Source: CAWIMX01 sp963792785
GTDB taxonomy: Bacteria; Acidobacteriota; Vicinamibacteria; Vicinamibacterales; CAVVIG01
Assembly: GCA_963792785.1 (NCBI GenBank)
Contig: CAWBXO010000004.1
Span: 372,001 to 436,000, forward strand
Direction of reading: 5' to 3'
Length of the DNA stretch: 64,000 nucleotides
Part shown: positions 60,052 to 64,000 of the stretch, one piece after another
Position numbering within the stretch: position 1 is the stretch's first letter
Layout of the letters: each line of letters opens with the position of its first letter
The notes under the pieces: generated by a model
Told to the model about the DNA's origin: nothing
Databases searched by the model: none
Seen by the model: only the letters and a program-made list of their open reading frames with translations
Translations under genes and position numbers: made by a program

Positions 60052-60486
60052 TCAGTAGTTGATGCCGCCGTCGGACGGCGGGTCCGGCGCGACGTCGCCG
60101 TTGATGCTGCCGACCATCGTCGGATGGATGGTGCAGTGGTAGTTGCCCGCGTTGCCCGCCGGCAGATCGTGGGCGAGGCTCGACCCGCCGGCGCCGATCT
60201 CGCCGAAGTCGATCGACCCGTCGTCCATCACGATGTGGTGCAGAACGCTCGTGTTGTTCTTGAACACGATCTGGCTGCCCGTGTCCGCGTGCACCGGGTT
60301 AGGGGTGTACGCCTGATTGCCGTCGTTGCCAACGATGCTCACCGTCACCGCGGTCGAGCTCGTCGTGGGCGACGGCGAGGTCGGTGTCGAGCCGCCGCCG
60401 CCGTCGCTGCCGGCGCCGCCGCTGCTGCACGCCGAGAGTGCGAACGCCGATACCAGCGCCGCGGCCAAGGTCCAGTTCATACGCAT
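60052..60486 (-). CDS. Cupredoxin (plastocyanin/azurin-like) lipoprotein
   Basis: Small exported copper protein of 144 residues. The signal ends in a lipobox (AFALSACSS) and a Gly/Ser/Thr-rich linker follows. Copper ligands are visible: His in SVLHHIVMD and Cys, His, Met in YHCTIHPTM, the type I copper set. The ATG has a GGAGAAG ribosome site. It is the first gene behind the sigma-54 promoter at 60527-60542 and is followed by the DUF5777 barrel. Confidence 0.93.
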   Translation of the reverse strand: MRMNWTLAAALVSAFALSACSSGGAGSDGGGGSTPTSPSPTTSSTAVTVSIVGNDGNQAYTPNPVHADTGSQIVFKNNTSVLHHIVMDDGSIDFGEIGAGGSSLAHDLPAGNAGNYHCTIHPTMVGSINGDVAPDPPSDGGINY

Positions 60487-60526
60487 GCGATCTTCTCCCT
60501 CCAGAGAAATGAGTTGCCATGCGTAG

Positions 60527-60542
60527 AGCAAGGGCGATGCCA
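60527..60542 (-). promoter_or_regulatory. Sigma-54 promoter of the cupredoxin-barrel pair
   Basis: On the minus strand TGGCATCGCCCTTGCT matches the sigma-54 consensus with GG-N10-GC exactly. The expected TSS is about 30 nt before the cupredoxin ATG. It lies between the regulator stop and the cupredoxin start. Confidence 0.75.
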
Positions 60543-60591
60543 GCGAAATGGCTGGGCAATCCGAGCCAGGCGGCGGTCCGGCCTTACTGCG

Positions 60592-60602
60592 CGCGTAAAC
60601 GC

Positions 60603-60609
<7 letters not shown>
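60592..60609 (-). promoter_or_regulatory. Dyad likely to bind the sigma-54 regulator
   Basis: A perfect inverted repeat, CGCGTAA-ACGC-TTACGCG, overlaps the regulator's stop codon and is centred about 84 bp upstream of the predicted TSS, where enhancer sites usually are. Confidence 0.55.
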
Positions 60610-61996
<1,387 letters not shown>

Positions 61997-61997
<1 letters not shown>

Positions 61998-63751
61998 CAA
62001 TCGGCGCTCCCGGCCGCGGCGGCGGCGCGCGCCGGCAGCTCAATCGTCACCTCGGTCCCGCGTCCGACCGTGCTGGCCACCGCCAGCGCGCCGCCCAGGC
62101 CCTCGACGATGTTCTTGGCGATGGGCAGGCCCAGGCCGGTGCCGCCGCGCCGCGTCGTGAAGTAGGGATCGAAGACCTGCTGCAGGTCGGCCGGCGCGAT
62201 GCCCGATCCGCGATCCGACACGACGAGCCGCACGCGGCCGTCCGCCGCCGACGCCCGGAGCGTGACCGGCCCGGTCGAGGCGTGCCGCGCGTTCTCCAGC
62301 AGGTTGACGAGGGCGATGCGCAACCGCGCGGCGTCGGTGTCGATCGCCGGCAGGTCCGCGGCCAGGTCGAGCTCGACGGGCGGGCCCGGCGACGCCGCCG
62401 CGGCGGCCGCCGACTCGCGGCACAGGGCGCCGAGATCCGCCGGGGCCAGCTCGAAGCGGATGGGCCGCGAGAAGTCGAGCACCTCGTGCACGATCCGGTT
62501 CAGCCGCACCACCTCGTCGTCGATGTCCGCGATCGCCTCGCGCATGGCGGCCTCGGTTCCGGCATCCTGCCGCAGCGTGTGCAGCGCGGCCTTGATGATC
62601 ATCAGCGGGTTGCGGATCTCGTGGGCGATGACGGTCGACAGGCGGCCGAGCGACGTCAGGCGTTCCTTCTGGGAGCTCTCGCGCTGGAAGCGGGCGATCG
62701 ACTCGGTCAGCGTGTTGAACGTCGAGGCCAGGAGGCGCGCGTCGGCGTCACGCCAGCGGCTGTCCTGCACGGGGATCCTCCGCGTGAGGTCGCCCGTCGC
62801 CGCCACCTCGCGCATCACGTCGGTAATATCGGCCAGCGGCCGCGTGATCGTGCCGGCGACGGCGAAACCGAGGATCGTCGCGAGGATCACCGACACGAGC
62901 GCGGTGGCGGCGAGGCCCGCGTGAATCGTCTGGAGGCCGCGGAGGAGTTCGGTGCGCGAGCGGAGAATCAGCGCGACCGGCACGCCGCCACCCTCGGGCG
63001 CCGTCCCGTCCGCCGTGAGGGGGCGCGGCAGGACGAGGAAGTCCTCGCCGTTCAGCGAGAGGCGCGAGATCCCGCCGGTCCCGAGGCGCGTGCCGAGCAC
63101 GTCGAACGTGTCGCGCGGCAGCGTGGCGGCGAGCACGCGGCCGTCGAGGCCGAAGGCCACGTCGCTGCCCGTGATGCCCTTCAACTGGCCCGCCAGCGCG
63201 CTGTCGAACAGGAATCCCACGCTCACCGTGCCGAGGATCTCGGGCTGCTCGAGGCCGATCGTGATTGGCACGGTGACGAGCTGGAGCACGCCGTCGGGCC
63301 GCGCGAGCAGGCTGAACCGCTCGCGGCCCACGCGCGCCTCGGCGATGGCCGGCGCGATGGCGTCGACGAGCGGGGCGCCCGGAATCGGGCCGACCGTGGC
63401 GAGCACGCCGCCCGTCCGGTTCGTCACGAGCAGGACGTTCGAGCGCAGCTGGTCCTGGTACTGGCTGGCGATGTCCTGCACGGTGGGCGGGTCGTTCGTG
63501 TCGACGGCCGCCTTCATCTTCGGCGCGTCGGCGATGAATCGGGCCATCTGCGTGAACGTCTGGATGCGCGTGTCGCGCAGGTCGTCGACGATCGCCGAGG
63601 CCGTGACGGTCTCGCGCTGGAGGGTCTCCTCCGCCTGGCGCGTGAACTGGACGTTCACGAGGTACAGCGCGCCGCCGATCGCGAGCACCACCAGCAGCGC
63701 GCTCGCCAGGAAGATCCGGCCACGCAGCGACGAGAGGAAGGCGCCCAGCAT
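61997..63751 (-). CDS. Membrane sensor histidine kinase
   Basis: Kinase of 584 residues. Two TMs (LASALLVVLAIGGALYLV and ALVSVILATILGFAVAGTI) flank a periplasmic cache-like sensor domain. A HAMP segment follows (PLADITDVMREVAATGDL), then the H-box VIAHEIRNPLM, N-box VNLLENARHAS, and G boxes SDRGSGIAP and GGTGLGLPIAKNIVEGLGG. The enzyme is complete. It phosphorylates the sigma-54 regulator, which overlaps its stop. The stimulus is unknown; the neighbouring cupredoxins suggest copper or redox cues. Confidence 0.95.
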
Positions 63752-63753
63752 GC

Positions 63754-64000
63754 TCAGGGCACGGTGAAGTCGAGCGGCGCGGTGGCGCCGCTCTCGACCG
63801 TGACGGACTGCGGAGCAGTGGCCGTGCCCTCATTCCACGCCACGACCCGGTAGGTGCCCGCCGGCACGTCTTCGATCCGGTAGTGCCCCGCCGCGTCGGT
63901 CACCGCAAAGAACGGGTGCGCGAAGACGAGGATGAACGCGTTCATGTGCGAGTGGATCTCACAGAACACGCGGACGATGCCCGGGCGATCGAAGCGCACG
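63754..64000 (-). CDS. Carboxypeptidase-regulatory/cupredoxin-like envelope protein (N-terminus outside window)
   Basis: Only the last 80 or so codons are visible; the frame is open to the window edge. They read VFCEIHSHMNAFILVFAHPF followed by a carboxypeptidase-regulatory-like beta sandwich (VTDAAGHYRIEDVPAGTYRV). The CEIHSHM motif is like the copper site of cupredoxins. The protein probably begins with a signal and a cupredoxin domain outside the window. It ends 3 nt before the kinase start, so both belong to one operon. Confidence 0.8.
   Translation of the reverse strand, partial: VRFDRPGIVRVFCEIHSHMNAFILVFAHPFFAVTDAAGHYRIEDVPAGTYRVVAWNEGTATAPQSVTVESGATAPLDFTVP

Overview
The window is a very GC-rich bacterial chromosome segment, apparently from a member of the Acidobacteriota, most likely a Vicinamibacteria-like lineage. 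The pointers are an ADOP-type duplicated permease with its PadR regulator, a CarD-type regulator, a serine/threonine kinase fused to TPRs, a DUF5777-type barrel next to a cupredoxin, and intergenic short-repeat hairpins. This assignment is inference from gene content; no rRNA is present.

Layout. 1-7.6 kb: leucine biosynthesis (leuC cut by the window edge, leuD; leuA divergent from a LysR regulator), an ADOP permease with PadR, and a rhomboid protease. 7.7-21.5 kb: one long minus-strand operon encoding a TPR metallopeptidase-like lipoprotein, a DUF4159 protein, a MoxR ATPase, a DUF58 protein, a BatA/VWA protein, a DUF4175-like protein, a second VWA membrane protein and an inactive legumain-like protein. 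21.6-31.0 kb: a methyltransferase, a Tat-exported M24 peptidase, pmtA-like methyltransferase, a broken homocysteine methyltransferase/MTHFR, a frameshifted phosphoesterase, an orphan nuoI, a LytS/LytTR two-component pair, signal peptidase I and a cation efflux protein. 31.1-35.8 kb: a visibly less GC-rich accessory island of small, unrelated minus-strand genes, ending in two attC-like sites with two cassette-like genes and a truncated tRNA 3' end. 36-45 kb: glutaminyl cyclotransferase, a frameshifted hydroxyacid dehydrogenase, moaC, rex, glycosyltransferases, plsC and carD. 45-58 kb: a DUF4399 lipoprotein, the kinase-TPR protein, a giant secreted protein with NPLIS repeats and beta-helix, tRNA-Leu(CAA), small envelope proteins, an M48 and an S8 peptidase. 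58-64 kb: two small unknown genes, then a DUF5777 barrel, a cupredoxin, a sigma-54 response regulator, its histidine kinase and the end of another envelope gene.

How the genes work together. The MoxR/DUF58/VWA operon is linked by 4-nt start/stop overlaps and looks like a chaperone-type ATPase module acting on membrane VWA proteins. The last block is a self-contained circuit: a kinase and NtrC-type regulator followed by a good sigma-54 promoter and a dyad in front of the cupredoxin-barrel pair.

Two sequence-level themes stand out. First, intergenic hairpins built from short degenerate tandem repeats recur, and several genes take their start, stop or signal peptide from them. Second, several conserved genes carry single-base frameshifts, which points to either residual sequencing error or gene decay.
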